DNA from: Chloroflexota bacterium
GTDB lineage: Bacteria; Chloroflexota; UBA6077; CF-72
Reading direction: 5' to 3'
Length of the DNA stretch: 7,905 nt
Assembly: GCA_019242065.1 (NCBI GenBank)
Contig: JAFAWJ010000951.1
Span: 1-7,905 of the forward strand
Shown: positions 1 through 6,849 of the stretch, piece by piece
Numbering within the stretch: the stretch's first letter is position 1
Layout of the letters: every line of letters begins with the position of its first letter
Position numbers and translations under genes: made by a program
The notes under the pieces: generated by a model
Database searches by the model: none
What the model saw: only the letters and a program-made list of their open reading frames with translations
Told to the model about the DNA's origin: nothing

Positions 1-16
1 CTCGCATGACGGCGAT
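1..16 (+). repeat. Junction repeat, copy 1 (cut by the window edge)
   Basis: The 16 bases ctcgcatgacggcgat are identical to 186-201 and differ by one base from 371-386. The ATG inside lies 185 bases before the ATG of copy 2. The copy diverges from the others after position 16, and its left flank is outside the window. Confidence 0.75.
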
Positions 17-194
17 GTTCCAGGACGGCGTTCTGATCTGCGGCCCGTCCGCCGTCGCTGCGGTTGCCTCGCTCCAGGCTGACGCGGGTCGCATCCAGCG
101 ACTCAGCGCCGCCGGCCCCCGCCGCGTCGAGACCACACACAACTGGACCCGCGCCGCGGCCGTCGTCGACGCCACCCTGGACGGACTCGCATGA
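6..194 (+). pseudogene. 62-codon mini-ORF, probable internally deleted GT4 glycosyltransferase relic (unit 1)
   Basis: The reading frame is open from the window edge and encodes 62 residues from ATG at 6. After Met-Thr-Ala-Met it goes straight into a stretch like the C-terminal end of GT4 enzymes: FQDGVLICGPSA, an Ala/Leu-rich helix, then RRVETTHNW, which resembles the closing R-R-x-E-x-x-x-N/F-x-W element of GT4 proteins. No N-terminal Rossmann domain or E-x7-E donor site is present, so it cannot be an active transferase. The first 16 bases of the window match the start region of the next unit exactly. In frame 1 they also read Leu-Ala-stop, as at the two later boundaries, which argues for a real start at 6. 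The stop overlaps the next ATG (ATGA, 191-194). The alternative is the plain C-terminus of an intact GT gene that enters from the left. The GT-tail reading is moderately secure; its status as a relic is inferred. Confidence 0.5.
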
Positions 195-220
195 CGGCGA
201 TCCGTCTCCTGGCTGTCCAC
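175..220 (+). repeat. Junction repeat, copy 2
   Basis: This 46-base stretch matches 360-405 at 41 positions. It covers the last codons of one ORF (LDGLA-stop here, LNGLA-stop in copy 3), the ATGA overlap and the first ten codons of the next ORF (MTAIRLLAVH). Before the ATG the four differences are all transitions; three are silent (ctg/ttg, gga/ggg, ctc/ctt) and one changes Asp to Asn. After the ATG there is one silent difference. Confidence 0.8.
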
Positions 221-379
221 AGTTCGCTGGTCGAATCGCAGGCGACATTCGGTCCAGCACGGTGCCAGTACGGCGTCCTGGTCGCCGGCACCGCAGCCGC
301 CTTGGTCCTGGCCGACCCCGCGCGCACACGACACGTCGGTGCCCGCCGCACCGAGACTCCCTTGAACGGGCTTGCATGA
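191..379 (+). pseudogene. 62-codon mini-ORF, start of the downstream GT fused to a decayed GT tail (unit 2)
   Basis: The first ten residues, MTAIRLLAVH, are identical to those of the intact GT starting at 376. The protein then leaves that sequence (SSLVESQATF) and reaches QYGVLVAGTAA, LADPARTRHVG and RRTETPLNGLA. The last parts resemble a GT4 C-terminus: G-V-L-V loop, L-A-D-P-A-R helix, R-R-x-E. They align with unit 1 (QDGVLICGPSA and RRVETTHN), but unit 2 lacks about 17 residues of the final helix and has about 20 extra residues before the GVL motif. Everything that would form the two Rossmann domains is missing, so this is best read as a GT gene with a large internal deletion. It could still be translated, because its ATG overlaps the previous stop and its own stop overlaps the next ATG. 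An assembly artefact should be kept in mind. Confidence 0.5.
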
Positions 380-405
380 CGGCGATCCGTCTCCTGGCGG
401 TCCAC
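360..405 (+). repeat. Junction repeat, copy 3 (start of the intact GT)
   Basis: This is the partner of 175-220, exactly 185 bases downstream. It contains the end of unit 2 and the authentic start of the intact glycosyltransferase at 376. It is therefore the likely parent-type boundary from which the other two copies derive. Confidence 0.8.
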
Positions 406-1590
406 CACGGCGGCGGCATTGGTGGCGCACCCGTCTCGTTGCTCAAGCTGCTGGCGGCACTTGACCCCACCCAATTCAATTCGCACGCGGTGTTCACCGA
501 GCACGGGGACATCCTCGCGTACGCGGGCAGGCTGGGCGTCTCGGCCGAGGTGATTCCCACCGGCGGCGCCTTCTTTTACTCTGCCCACGCGCGGCTGGGC
601 GTCCGCTCCATCTCGCGCTTCGTGCGGACTTTCCCCAGCGCGGTGCAGCGTGCCCGCCAGGCGCTGCGCCGTTTGCGACCCGACCTGGTGCACCTCAACA
701 CCAGTGTGCTGCTCGCCTGGGCCGCGGCCGCGCGCCGCGAACATGTCCCCGTCGTGTGGGTCGTCCGCGAAGTGCTCGGCCCGAGTCCGCGGTTGCGCGC
801 CTGGCACGCCAGCTTCATCAATCGCCATGCATGCCGCGTCGTGGCCGTCTCTGACGCGGTGGCCGCCTGTTTCCCAAATTCAGCCAGCCTCGATCGCGTC
901 GACAACGCCGTCGACCTCGCCGACTTTCGCCTCGACCTTCTGAACCAGCGGCCAGCCATCCGTGCGGAGCTGGGCATCGCGCCCGAGTCGCAGGCGGTCA
1001 TGCTCGTCGGCTCCGTCCAGCAGCCCAAGGGCCACTGGCTCGTGCTGGATGCGCTGCCTGCCTTGCCCCCGCGCGCCGAGCTCGTCCTGGTCACGGGCGG
1101 CGTCGACGCCGAACGCTACGTCCGTCAGCCTCGGGGCCGCGTCAAACGTGCACTGGATCTGCCCCTCGACAACCTCGACAAATTCCTGCGCGACGCGCAC
1201 CGGCGCGGCCTCGCCGATCGCGTGACCGTCACCGGCTTCCAGCGCGACGTGGCGCGCGCCATCGCCGCCGCCGACGTCCTGGTCTTTCCAAGCCTCGAAC
1301 CCGAGGGATTTGGCCGACCTATCATCGAGGCCATGGCTCTCGAGCGGCCGGTGGTAGCCACTGACGTCGGACCCAGTCGCGATTTGCTCGGCGTCGGGAC
1401 CGGTCGACTCGTCCCGCCCGAGGCAACTGCGCTGGCCGACGCTGTCAACGATCTGCTTGGCTCGCCCGAAACTCGTCAGCGGATGGGTCGCGCTGGTCGC
1501 GCTCGTGTCGAGGCGTGCTTCAGCCTGGAACGCCAGGTGGCCAGGATGTCGGCGGTCTATCGCCAGGCGCTCGAGCCCGAGCGTGTTTGA
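376..1590 (+). CDS. GT4-family glycosyltransferase
   Basis: A 404-residue GT-B fold enzyme that would transfer a sugar from a nucleotide-sugar donor to a growing glycan at the inner face of the cytoplasmic membrane. The start MTAIRLLAVHHGGGIGGAPVS carries the Gly-rich acceptor-side loop (residues 12-17) expected near the N-terminus of GT4 enzymes. The middle contains RPDLVHLNTS, VVAVSDAVA and a DNAVDLADF segment, the usual domain boundary. The donor domain has VGSVQQPKGH and the nucleotide-sugar site E310-G-F-G-R-P-I-I-E318 (E-x7-E), followed by RPVVATDVG. Between LVLV (about 236) and VTGF (about 286) it has roughly 20 more residues than most GT4 proteins, an Arg/Asp-rich insertion. The frame stays open back to 64, but the upstream part is Pro/Arg/Ser-rich shadow sequence, so 376 is the start. 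Its ATG overlaps the stop of unit 2. The family is clear; donor and acceptor are not. Confidence 0.9.
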   Translation: MTAIRLLAVHHGGGIGGAPVSLLKLLAALDPTQFNSHAVFTEHGDILAYAGRLGVSAEVIPTGGAFFYSAHARLGVRSISRFVRTFPSAVQRARQALRRLRPDLVHLNTSVLLAWAAAARREHVPVVWVVREVLGPSPRLRAWHASFINRHACRVVAVSDAVAACFPNSASLDRVDNAVDLADFRLDLLNQRPAIRAELGIAPESQAVMLVGSVQQPKGHWLVLDALPALPPRAELVLVTGGVDAERYVRQPRGRVKRALDLPLDNLDKFLRDAHRRGLADRVTVTGFQRDVARAIAAADVLVFPSLEPEGFGRPIIEAMALERPVVATDVGPSRDLLGVGTGRLVPPEATALADAVNDLLGSPETRQRMGRAGRARVEACFSLERQVARMSAVYRQALEPERV

Positions 1591-2737
1591 CGCCGTCCTG
1601 TTGTACGCCCCGCCCTGGGCCGGCCCGACGCGCTTCAGCAAGCATCACCTGGCGACGTACCTCGCCCGTCGCGGCGGGCGTGTGCTGTACGTGGAGGCGC
1701 CCCTGACTCCCGTCGGACTCCGACGCGGACGCGCGTTTGCCGCCGAACTGCGAACCACGTTCCAGCCACCCGTCCGGGTGCTCGACGGGTTGTGGGTCCG
1801 CCGCTACTTCGCACCCGTCCCATACCACGCCGCGATCCGACTCACCAGCCGGCGTGCCGCGAATCGCGTCGGTCAATCGCTGCTGGCGCCCGTGCTGCGG
1901 CGCGACATGGCCCGCCTCGGCTTGCAGCGACCGATCGTGATCGCCGGACTGCCGCACGCGGCCGATATCCTCGGTCGCATTCCCGCGCGGCTGGTCGTCT
2001 ATCACTGCGCGGACGACTACGCCCACGTTCGCGGCTTTCCCAAGAGCCTGCCCGCCGTCGAAGCCGACCTGTGTCGACGTGCTGACCTGGTCGTCACCAC
2101 CTCCGAAACGCTGTGCCATACGCGCGCGCGGTTCAATCCCGACACGTACTGGATTCCCAACGGCGCCGACGTCGAGCATTTCGCCACGCCTGCTGAGCCC
2201 GCGAACGAGTTGCGCGGCGTGACACATCCGATTGTCGGCTTCGTCGGCGGCCTGTCCGAATGGGTCGACCTCGACCTGGTGGCTACTCTCGCCCGGGCGC
2301 GGCCGTTGTGGACCTTCGTTATGGTCGGCCCCGCCGGCATCGACACCTCGCCCGTCGCTGGCCTGCCCAACGTGCGCCTGCTGGGTCCGCGACCCTACGC
2401 CGACCTGCCAGCATTGCTGGCGGCGATGGACGTCGGCCTCATCCCCTTCAAACGCAACGCGGTGACGTATCACGCCGACCCGATCAAGGCCTACGAGTAC
2501 CTGGCGGCCGGTCTGCCGGTCGTCGCCACGGACATCCCCGCGCTGCGACGCCTCAGCTCCGTCGTGGCCCTCGCCGCCACACCCGACGAGTTCCAGAACC
2601 GCCTGCAGGCCGCGATTGACGCTGGACGTGACGCCGGCCGCCTCGAACGCCAGGCCGAAGCTGGGCGTCACAGTTGGACGAGTCGCTTCGAGCGCTTCGA
2701 GCAGCTTGTCGACCAACGGTTGGCATGCGCGTCCTGA
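1583..2737 (+). CDS. TuaH-like glycosyltransferase (GT-B fold)
   Basis: A 384-residue protein if the GTG at 1583 is used, overlapping the preceding gene by 8 bases. This start puts the first beta strand (FDAVLLYAPPWAG) at the N-terminus; the longer frame from 1457 only adds sequence antagonistic to the upstream gene's frame. It resembles glycosyltransferases of the teichuronic-acid TuaH type. Features are RFSKHHLATYLARRG with RVLYVEAP near the start, VVYHCADDYAH in the middle, ADLVVTTSE, then the hinge IPNGADVEHF, VGFVGGLSEWVD and the donor-site segment D299-P-I-K-A-Y-E305-Y-L-A-A-G followed by LPVVATDIPAL. The first Glu of a classical E-x7-E pair is replaced by His297; the P-I-K-x-Y-E-Y-L form is usual in this subgroup as far as I recall. 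There are no signal peptide or membrane segments. The sugar transferred cannot be told from sequence. Confidence 0.87.
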   Translation: MFDAVLLYAPPWAGPTRFSKHHLATYLARRGGRVLYVEAPLTPVGLRRGRAFAAELRTTFQPPVRVLDGLWVRRYFAPVPYHAAIRLTSRRAANRVGQSLLAPVLRRDMARLGLQRPIVIAGLPHAADILGRIPARLVVYHCADDYAHVRGFPKSLPAVEADLCRRADLVVTTSETLCHTRARFNPDTYWIPNGADVEHFATPAEPANELRGVTHPIVGFVGGLSEWVDLDLVATLARARPLWTFVMVGPAGIDTSPVAGLPNVRLLGPRPYADLPALLAAMDVGLIPFKRNAVTYHADPIKAYEYLAAGLPVVATDIPALRRLSSVVALAATPDEFQNRLQAAIDAGRDAGRLERQAEAGRHSWTSRFERFEQLVDQRLACAS

Positions 2738-3843
2738 TCTACGCGCCGGCGGCGCGCATGGGTGGCGCGCGCGCACACGTCCTGGGCCTGCTGCCGGAAC
2801 TGGCCGCCGTCGCCCCTGACGACGCGGTCTTGCTCGTGGCACAGCCCGATCTGCTCGCCGAGCTGCCACCCCTGCCGCGGACATGGGTCGTGCGCGCCGA
2901 GCGAGCTGAGCGGCGCGGTTTTGTCGGGCGACTGGTCTGGGAGCAGCGCGGGCTGGCTCGACTGGCCGAAGCCTGGCGCGCCGACGTGCTGCTGTCTTTC
3001 GGCGCCTATATCCCGTTACGTTCGCCCTGTCCGAGTGTGGTCGAAGCGGGCAACGCGCTGTATTTCACACGCGCCTACTGGCAGGTACTCACGCGCGAGC
3101 CGCTGCGACTGCGGGTGGAAGAGCACGCGCGCTGGTCACTCCTGCGCGCGTCGCTGCACGCCGCCGAGCGCGTCCTCACGCCGACGCGCGCCATGCGCAC
3201 CGACGTCGTCACCCGCCTGCCCAGTCTCGGCCCGCGGATCGACGTCGCGCTGTGGGGCGTCGCGCCCATCTTTCACACGGCGCGCTGGTCGTCACCTGCG
3301 AGCGATGCGATCGTCGGCGTCTCGAAGCACAGCATCAACAAGGAATTCGACATCTTGATCGAAGCGTTGCCGCTGGTGCGGCGGCGCTGGCCGGCCGCAC
3401 ATCTCATCCTGACGGGCACCGCCGACGAATCGCGCTGGTCGCGCCGCAGCGTCGCCCTGGCTCGGCAGCTTGGCGTGCTGGAGCACGTGTGCTTCGCGGG
3501 CGATGTGCCCAATGCACGCATTCCGGAGCTGATCCAGCAGGCGCGCGTGCTGGTGTTTCCGACGTGGTGCGAGTCGTTCGGCATGCCCCTGGCGGAGGCG
3601 CTGGCGATGGGCGCGCCTGCCGTCGCCGCCGACATTCCGGCGTGTCGCGAGGTCGGTAGTGACGCGGCCGCGTACTACGCCACGGGCGACGCATACTCGA
3701 TGGCCGATCGTATCGGCGACGTCCTTGCCTCGCCTGAAGTAGCCGCGGACCTGGCTTGCCGCGCCCGCCAGCGCGGCCGCGCGTTTGAGTGGCGCGCCAA
3801 TGCCGAGACCGTGCGCCAGACCCTCCAGCGAGCGGCCGCGTGA
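2725..3843 (+). CDS. GT4-family glycosyltransferase
   Basis: A 372-residue GT-B enzyme. ATG 2725 is chosen because MRVLIYAPAARMGGARAH gives a first beta strand followed at once by the Gly-Gly acceptor loop (residues 13-14). An earlier in-frame ATG at 2674 adds only 17 residues that lie inside the end of the previous gene. The 13-base overlap with that gene suggests coupled translation. Visible elements are ADVLLSFGAYIP, AERVLTPTRAMRTD, the hinge after LWGVAPIF, VGVSKHSINKEFDILIEAL, HLILTGTAD and the donor-binding E283-S-F-G-M-P-L-A-E291 (E-x7-E) followed by AMGAPAVAADIPACREV. The layout resembles the mannosyl- and rhamnosyl-transferase-like GT4 proteins of O-antigen clusters, but the substrate is not assignable. 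No membrane segment is seen, so a soluble or peripheral membrane protein is expected. Confidence 0.9.
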   Translation: MRVLIYAPAARMGGARAHVLGLLPELAAVAPDDAVLLVAQPDLLAELPPLPRTWVVRAERAERRGFVGRLVWEQRGLARLAEAWRADVLLSFGAYIPLRSPCPSVVEAGNALYFTRAYWQVLTREPLRLRVEEHARWSLLRASLHAAERVLTPTRAMRTDVVTRLPSLGPRIDVALWGVAPIFHTARWSSPASDAIVGVSKHSINKEFDILIEALPLVRRRWPAAHLILTGTADESRWSRRSVALARQLGVLEHVCFAGDVPNARIPELIQQARVLVFPTWCESFGMPLAEALAMGAPAVAADIPACREVGSDAAAYYATGDAYSMADRIGDVLASPEVAADLACRARQRGRAFEWRANAETVRQTLQRAAA

Positions 3844-4691
3844 GCGTGCCCGTCTCCGTCCTGGTGCCGACCCTCGACGAAGAGCTCAACCTGCCCGACT
3901 GCCTACGCAGCGTGGCCTGGGCGGACGAGGTCTTCGTCGTCGATTCCTTCTCCACTGACCGTACGCTGGATGTCGCCCGCGCGCACGGCGCCCAGGTCGT
4001 GCAGCACGCGTTCGAAGGCTATTCGCGACAGAAGAACTGGGCCCTCGACAATCTGCCCTTTCGCAACGAGTGGGTGCTGATCGTCGACGCCGACGAGCGC
4101 GTGATGCCCGACTTACGCTGCGAAATCGAGCGCCTCGTGACCTCGGACAATTCTGGCTACGCCGGGTACTACCTGAACCGACGCGTCATCTTTCTGGGCA
4201 CCTGGGTGCGGCACGCCGGCTGGTATCCGAGCTGGAACCTGCGACTCTTTCGCCATCGGCTCGGCCGCTACGACGACCGCGAGGTCCACGAGCACATCGT
4301 GCTCGACGGTCGCGCCGGCTACCTGTCGGCCGACTTGCTGCACGCCGATCAGCGGGGTCTCGAGGCGTTCGTCGACCGCCACAACCGCTATTCGACGCTC
4401 GAAGCCACCGCGCGTTGGAAGGCCGAGACGGGTGCGCCAGACCGCGCTCGACTGCCGCTCAGCCTGCTGGCTTCGCCGGTCCAGCGCAAGCGCTTTCTGC
4501 GCGAGCGGGTGTGGCCGAGCCTGCCGGCCAAGCCGGTGGTCCTCTTCCTCTATATGTACCTGCTGCGCCAGGGGTTTCTGGACGGCCGGGCGGGTCTGGC
4601 CCTCTGCGTGTTCCACGCCTTTCAAGAGTTCATGGTGGGTCTCAAGCTGGCCGAGCTCCGCCGCTTATCATCGACAGGACCCGTGCAATGA
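3840..4691 (+). CDS. WaaE/KdtX-like family 2 glycosyltransferase
   Basis: A 283-residue GT-A fold enzyme starting at GTG 3840, which overlaps the previous stop as GTGA; a GTG at 3846 is the only close alternative. VSVLVPTLDEELNLPDCL is the typical GT2 first strand. It is followed by EVFVVDSFSTDRT (D35-D40), EGYSRQKNWAL and the metal- and nucleotide-binding D83-A-D-E86. Then come FLGTWVRHAGWYPSWNLRLFR and EVHEHIVLDG, a set characteristic of WaaE-type LPS-core beta-glucosyltransferases. The C-terminus, from about VVLFLYMYLLRQG, is hydrophobic and may form a membrane-associated helix followed by an amphipathic one, again as in that family. It probably adds a beta-linked sugar to a lipid-linked or core acceptor. 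In an organism without classical LPS the acceptor would differ, so the WaaE name marks similarity only. Confidence 0.9.
   Translation: MSVPVSVLVPTLDEELNLPDCLRSVAWADEVFVVDSFSTDRTLDVARAHGAQVVQHAFEGYSRQKNWALDNLPFRNEWVLIVDADERVMPDLRCEIERLVTSDNSGYAGYYLNRRVIFLGTWVRHAGWYPSWNLRLFRHRLGRYDDREVHEHIVLDGRAGYLSADLLHADQRGLEAFVDRHNRYSTLEATARWKAETGAPDRARLPLSLLASPVQRKRFLRERVWPSLPAKPVVLFLYMYLLRQGFLDGRAGLALCVFHAFQEFMVGLKLAELRRLSSTGPVQ
4676..4679 (+). promoter_or_regulatory. Shine-Dalgarno-like AGGA that supports the start at 4688
   Basis: AGGA lies 8 bases before ATG 4688. It is the clearest ribosome-binding motif in the operon; most other starts have none. It supports 4688 over the upstream in-frame ATG at 4070. 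Confidence 0.5.
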
Positions 4692-6847
4692 GGCAGGTGC
4701 TCCAGTACCGACGCTCAGGCGCCACCCGGGTGGTCGAGGTGCCCGCCCCCCTCACGCCCGAGACCGGCGTGCTGGTCCACAACGCCTGGTCGCTGATCAG
4801 CCCCGGCACCGAGCGCATGCTCGTCGAAGCCAGCGGTGCCAACCTGGTCAATACCGCCTTCCACCGCACCGACCTGGTCAAACAGGTGCTCGACAAGGCC
4901 GCGCGCGACGGTGTCGCCGCCACGGTCGACGCCGTGCGCAGTCGCATCGACGTGGCGATTCCGCTGGGGTACAGCTGCGCGGGCACCGTCCTCGACGTTG
5001 GCCGGGGGGCCAGCGACGTCCTTCACGTCGGAGACCGAGTGGCGTGTGCCGGCGCCGGTCAGGCCAACCACGCCGAGCTCGTCGCGGTGCCGAAAAATCT
5101 CACCGTCCGCGTGCCGGACGACGTGCCCTTCGAGGACGCCGCGTTCGTCACCGTCGGTGCCATCGCCCTCCAGGGCGTTCGCATCGCGGATGTGCGCGTC
5201 GGCGAGGCCTGCGTGGTGATCGGCCTGGGACTGGTCGGCCAACTGACTGTCCAGCTGTTGAAGGCTGCCGGCTGCCGGGTGTTCGGCATCGACATTGCAC
5301 CGGACAAAATCGAGCTTGCGATCGCCAGTGGCGCCGACGCGGCCTGCCTCCGCTCCGATGCGGACCTCGTCGAGCGGGTGCGGGCCTTCAGCCACGGCCG
5401 CGGCGCAGATGCGATCCTGATCGCCGCGGCGGCCAGCTCCAGCGATCCGGTCCAGCTCGCGCCGCTGCTGGCCCGTGATCGAGCGGTGGTGGTCGCGGTC
5501 GGCATGATCGGCATGGATGTGCCGCGCAACGCCTACTACGAAAAGGAGCTGCAGGTCCGACTGTCGCGCTCGTATGGTCCAGGTCGATACGACCGGACCT
5601 ACGAGGAACAGGGGATCGATTACCCGGCCGGTTACGTGCGCTGGACCGAGCAGCGCAATATGGAGGGCTTCCTGGACCTGGTGGCCTCCGGTCGCGTCCA
5701 GCCGTCGCGACTGGTGACCCACCGCTTTCCAATCGCCGAAGCCGAAGGCGCCTATCAAGTTGTCACCGGAGCCACGTCCGAACCGTATCTCGGTATTTTG
5801 TTGGAGTACCCCCACGCCGACTCGTCCGACGCACCGCGCTCGACACGTGTGGATATTCGGCCGTCCGCGCCGACCACTTCAGGTACCGTCCGGCTGGGCG
5901 TGATCGGCGCTGGCAACTTCGCCAGGTCCGTCTTGTTGCCGGTGCTGAAAAAGCTGGACCATGTGGAATTGCGCGGCGTCGCCACGGCGTCGGCGCCCAG
6001 TGCCCAGCAAACCGCCGATCGCTTCGGATTCGCCTACACCGCCTCCGATTGGCGTGCCATCGTCGACGACCCTCAGATCGACGCGGTGCTCATTGCGACG
6101 CGACACGACTTGCACGCCAGCGTGGCGTCCGCGGCGTTACGCGCGGGTAAGTCCGTATTTGTCGAAAAGCCGATGGCCCTGTCATCCGACGAGCTGGATG
6201 AACTGTTGGACGTCTGGCGCTCCAGCGGACGCATACTCCAGGTTGGCTTCAACCGCCGGTTCGCGCCGACCTTCCAGCGTCTCAAAGCCGGTTTCGGCGG
6301 GCGCCGACCACCACTGGTGATGGCGTATCGCGTCAACGCGGGCAGCGTCCCTGCTTCGTCGTGGGTGGTGGACCCCGTGCAAGGCGGCGGGCGACTGGTC
6401 GGCGAGGTCTGCCACATGCTGGATACGCTGGTGGACCTCGCCGGATCGCCCGTCGAAAGCGTCTTCGCTCAGCCGGTGGTGGGCACCGCCGACGACGTGG
6501 TGCTGTCACTCGGCTTCGCGGATGGCTCGGTGGGCACCGTCGTGTACGCCAGTGGCGGCGACCGGAGCATGCCCAAGGAATACTTGGAAGTGCTGGGCGG
6601 TGGGCGTTCGGCAATCCTGGATGACTTTCGCACCCTCCAATTGCATGCCGGTGGCTCCACGACGAAAATCGGTGGGCGCCTGACGCGCCAGGACAAAGGC
6701 CACGCCGCCGAGCTATCCGCGTTCGTCAACGCGGTCCGTGACGGCACCCCGTCACCCATCGACCCCGAGCTGGCAGCTCACATAACACGAGTCACGTTCG
6801 CCGCGATGGAGTCCGTCCGCACGGGGCTGCTGGTTCAGGTTTACTAG
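4688..6847 (+). CDS. Bi-domain oxidoreductase (zinc-less MDR fused to Gfo/Idh/MocA)
   Basis: A 719-residue fusion of two NAD(P)-dependent dehydrogenases. Residues 1 to about 372 form a medium-chain dehydrogenase with Rossmann motif G179-L-G-L-V-G184. The zinc-ligand positions are changed: the usual Cys-Gly-x-Asp segment reads ISPGTER (37-43), and the usual G-H-E reads G94-Y-S96. No four-Cys structural zinc lobe is present. A Ser/Pro/Thr/Asp-rich linker (about 373-400) leads to a Gfo/Idh/MocA half with V-I-G407-A-G409-N, the signature E493-K-P495 and GGGRLVGEVCHMLD (566-579), which retains His576. The frame is open from 4070, but that part is a shadow of the GT2 gene. ATG 4688 overlaps the previous stop (ATGA) and has an AGGA 8 bases upstream. 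Proteins of this layout occur in polysaccharide clusters, often, as I recall, near heparinase II/III-like proteins. Redox modification of a sugar is likely; the substrate is unknown. Confidence 0.9.
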   Translation: MRQVLQYRRSGATRVVEVPAPLTPETGVLVHNAWSLISPGTERMLVEASGANLVNTAFHRTDLVKQVLDKAARDGVAATVDAVRSRIDVAIPLGYSCAGTVLDVGRGASDVLHVGDRVACAGAGQANHAELVAVPKNLTVRVPDDVPFEDAAFVTVGAIALQGVRIADVRVGEACVVIGLGLVGQLTVQLLKAAGCRVFGIDIAPDKIELAIASGADAACLRSDADLVERVRAFSHGRGADAILIAAAASSSDPVQLAPLLARDRAVVVAVGMIGMDVPRNAYYEKELQVRLSRSYGPGRYDRTYEEQGIDYPAGYVRWTEQRNMEGFLDLVASGRVQPSRLVTHRFPIAEAEGAYQVVTGATSEPYLGILLEYPHADSSDAPRSTRVDIRPSAPTTSGTVRLGVIGAGNFARSVLLPVLKKLDHVELRGVATASAPSAQQTADRFGFAYTASDWRAIVDDPQIDAVLIATRHDLHASVASAALRAGKSVFVEKPMALSSDELDELLDVWRSSGRILQVGFNRRFAPTFQRLKAGFGGRRPPLVMAYRVNAGSVPASSWVVDPVQGGGRLVGEVCHMLDTLVDLAGSPVESVFAQPVVGTADDVVLSLGFADGSVGTVVYASGGDRSMPKEYLEVLGGGRSAILDDFRTLQLHAGGSTTKIGGRLTRQDKGHAAELSAFVNAVRDGTPSPIDPELAAHITRVTFAAMESVRTGLLVQVY

Positions 6848-6849
6848 CC

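Noticed and set aside
64..375. In-frame N-terminal extension of the GT starting at 376
   Set aside because: The 104 extra residues are Pro/Arg/Ser-rich and belong to a frame shifted against both mini-ORFs. MTAIRLLAVHHGG at 376 is a proper GT4 start.
1..405. Regularly spaced repeats considered as a CRISPR array or a MITE
   Set aside because: Only three copies, with 185-base spacing, coding frames through the units and no terminal inverted repeats or target-site duplications visible. GT-gene relics explain the pattern better.
103..828. 241-codon open frame on the minus strand
   Set aside because: It is antisense to the relic units and the first GT, with Arg/Ala/Gly-rich composition and no domain signature.
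1520..2884. 454-codon open frame on the minus strand
   Set aside because: It lies opposite a clear TuaH-like GT and the start of the next GT, and its translation has low-complexity Arg/Gly/Asp-rich sequence with no domain. Long antisense frames are common in high-GC coding DNA.
4666..4671. TATCAT, similar to a -10 promoter box, just before the oxidoreductase
   Set aside because: It is inside the GT2 coding region and no -35-like hexamer lies at the right distance. One hexamer is not enough to call a promoter.
4070..4687. 206-residue N-terminal extension of the oxidoreductase
   Set aside because: It overlaps the GT2 gene out of frame and is Arg/Ala-rich. ATG 4688 gives the family N-terminus, has AGGA upstream and overlaps the previous stop.
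4715..5815. 366-codon open frame on the minus strand
   Set aside because: It is a shadow of the MDR half of the oxidoreductase, rich in Asp, Gly and His without recognisable motifs.
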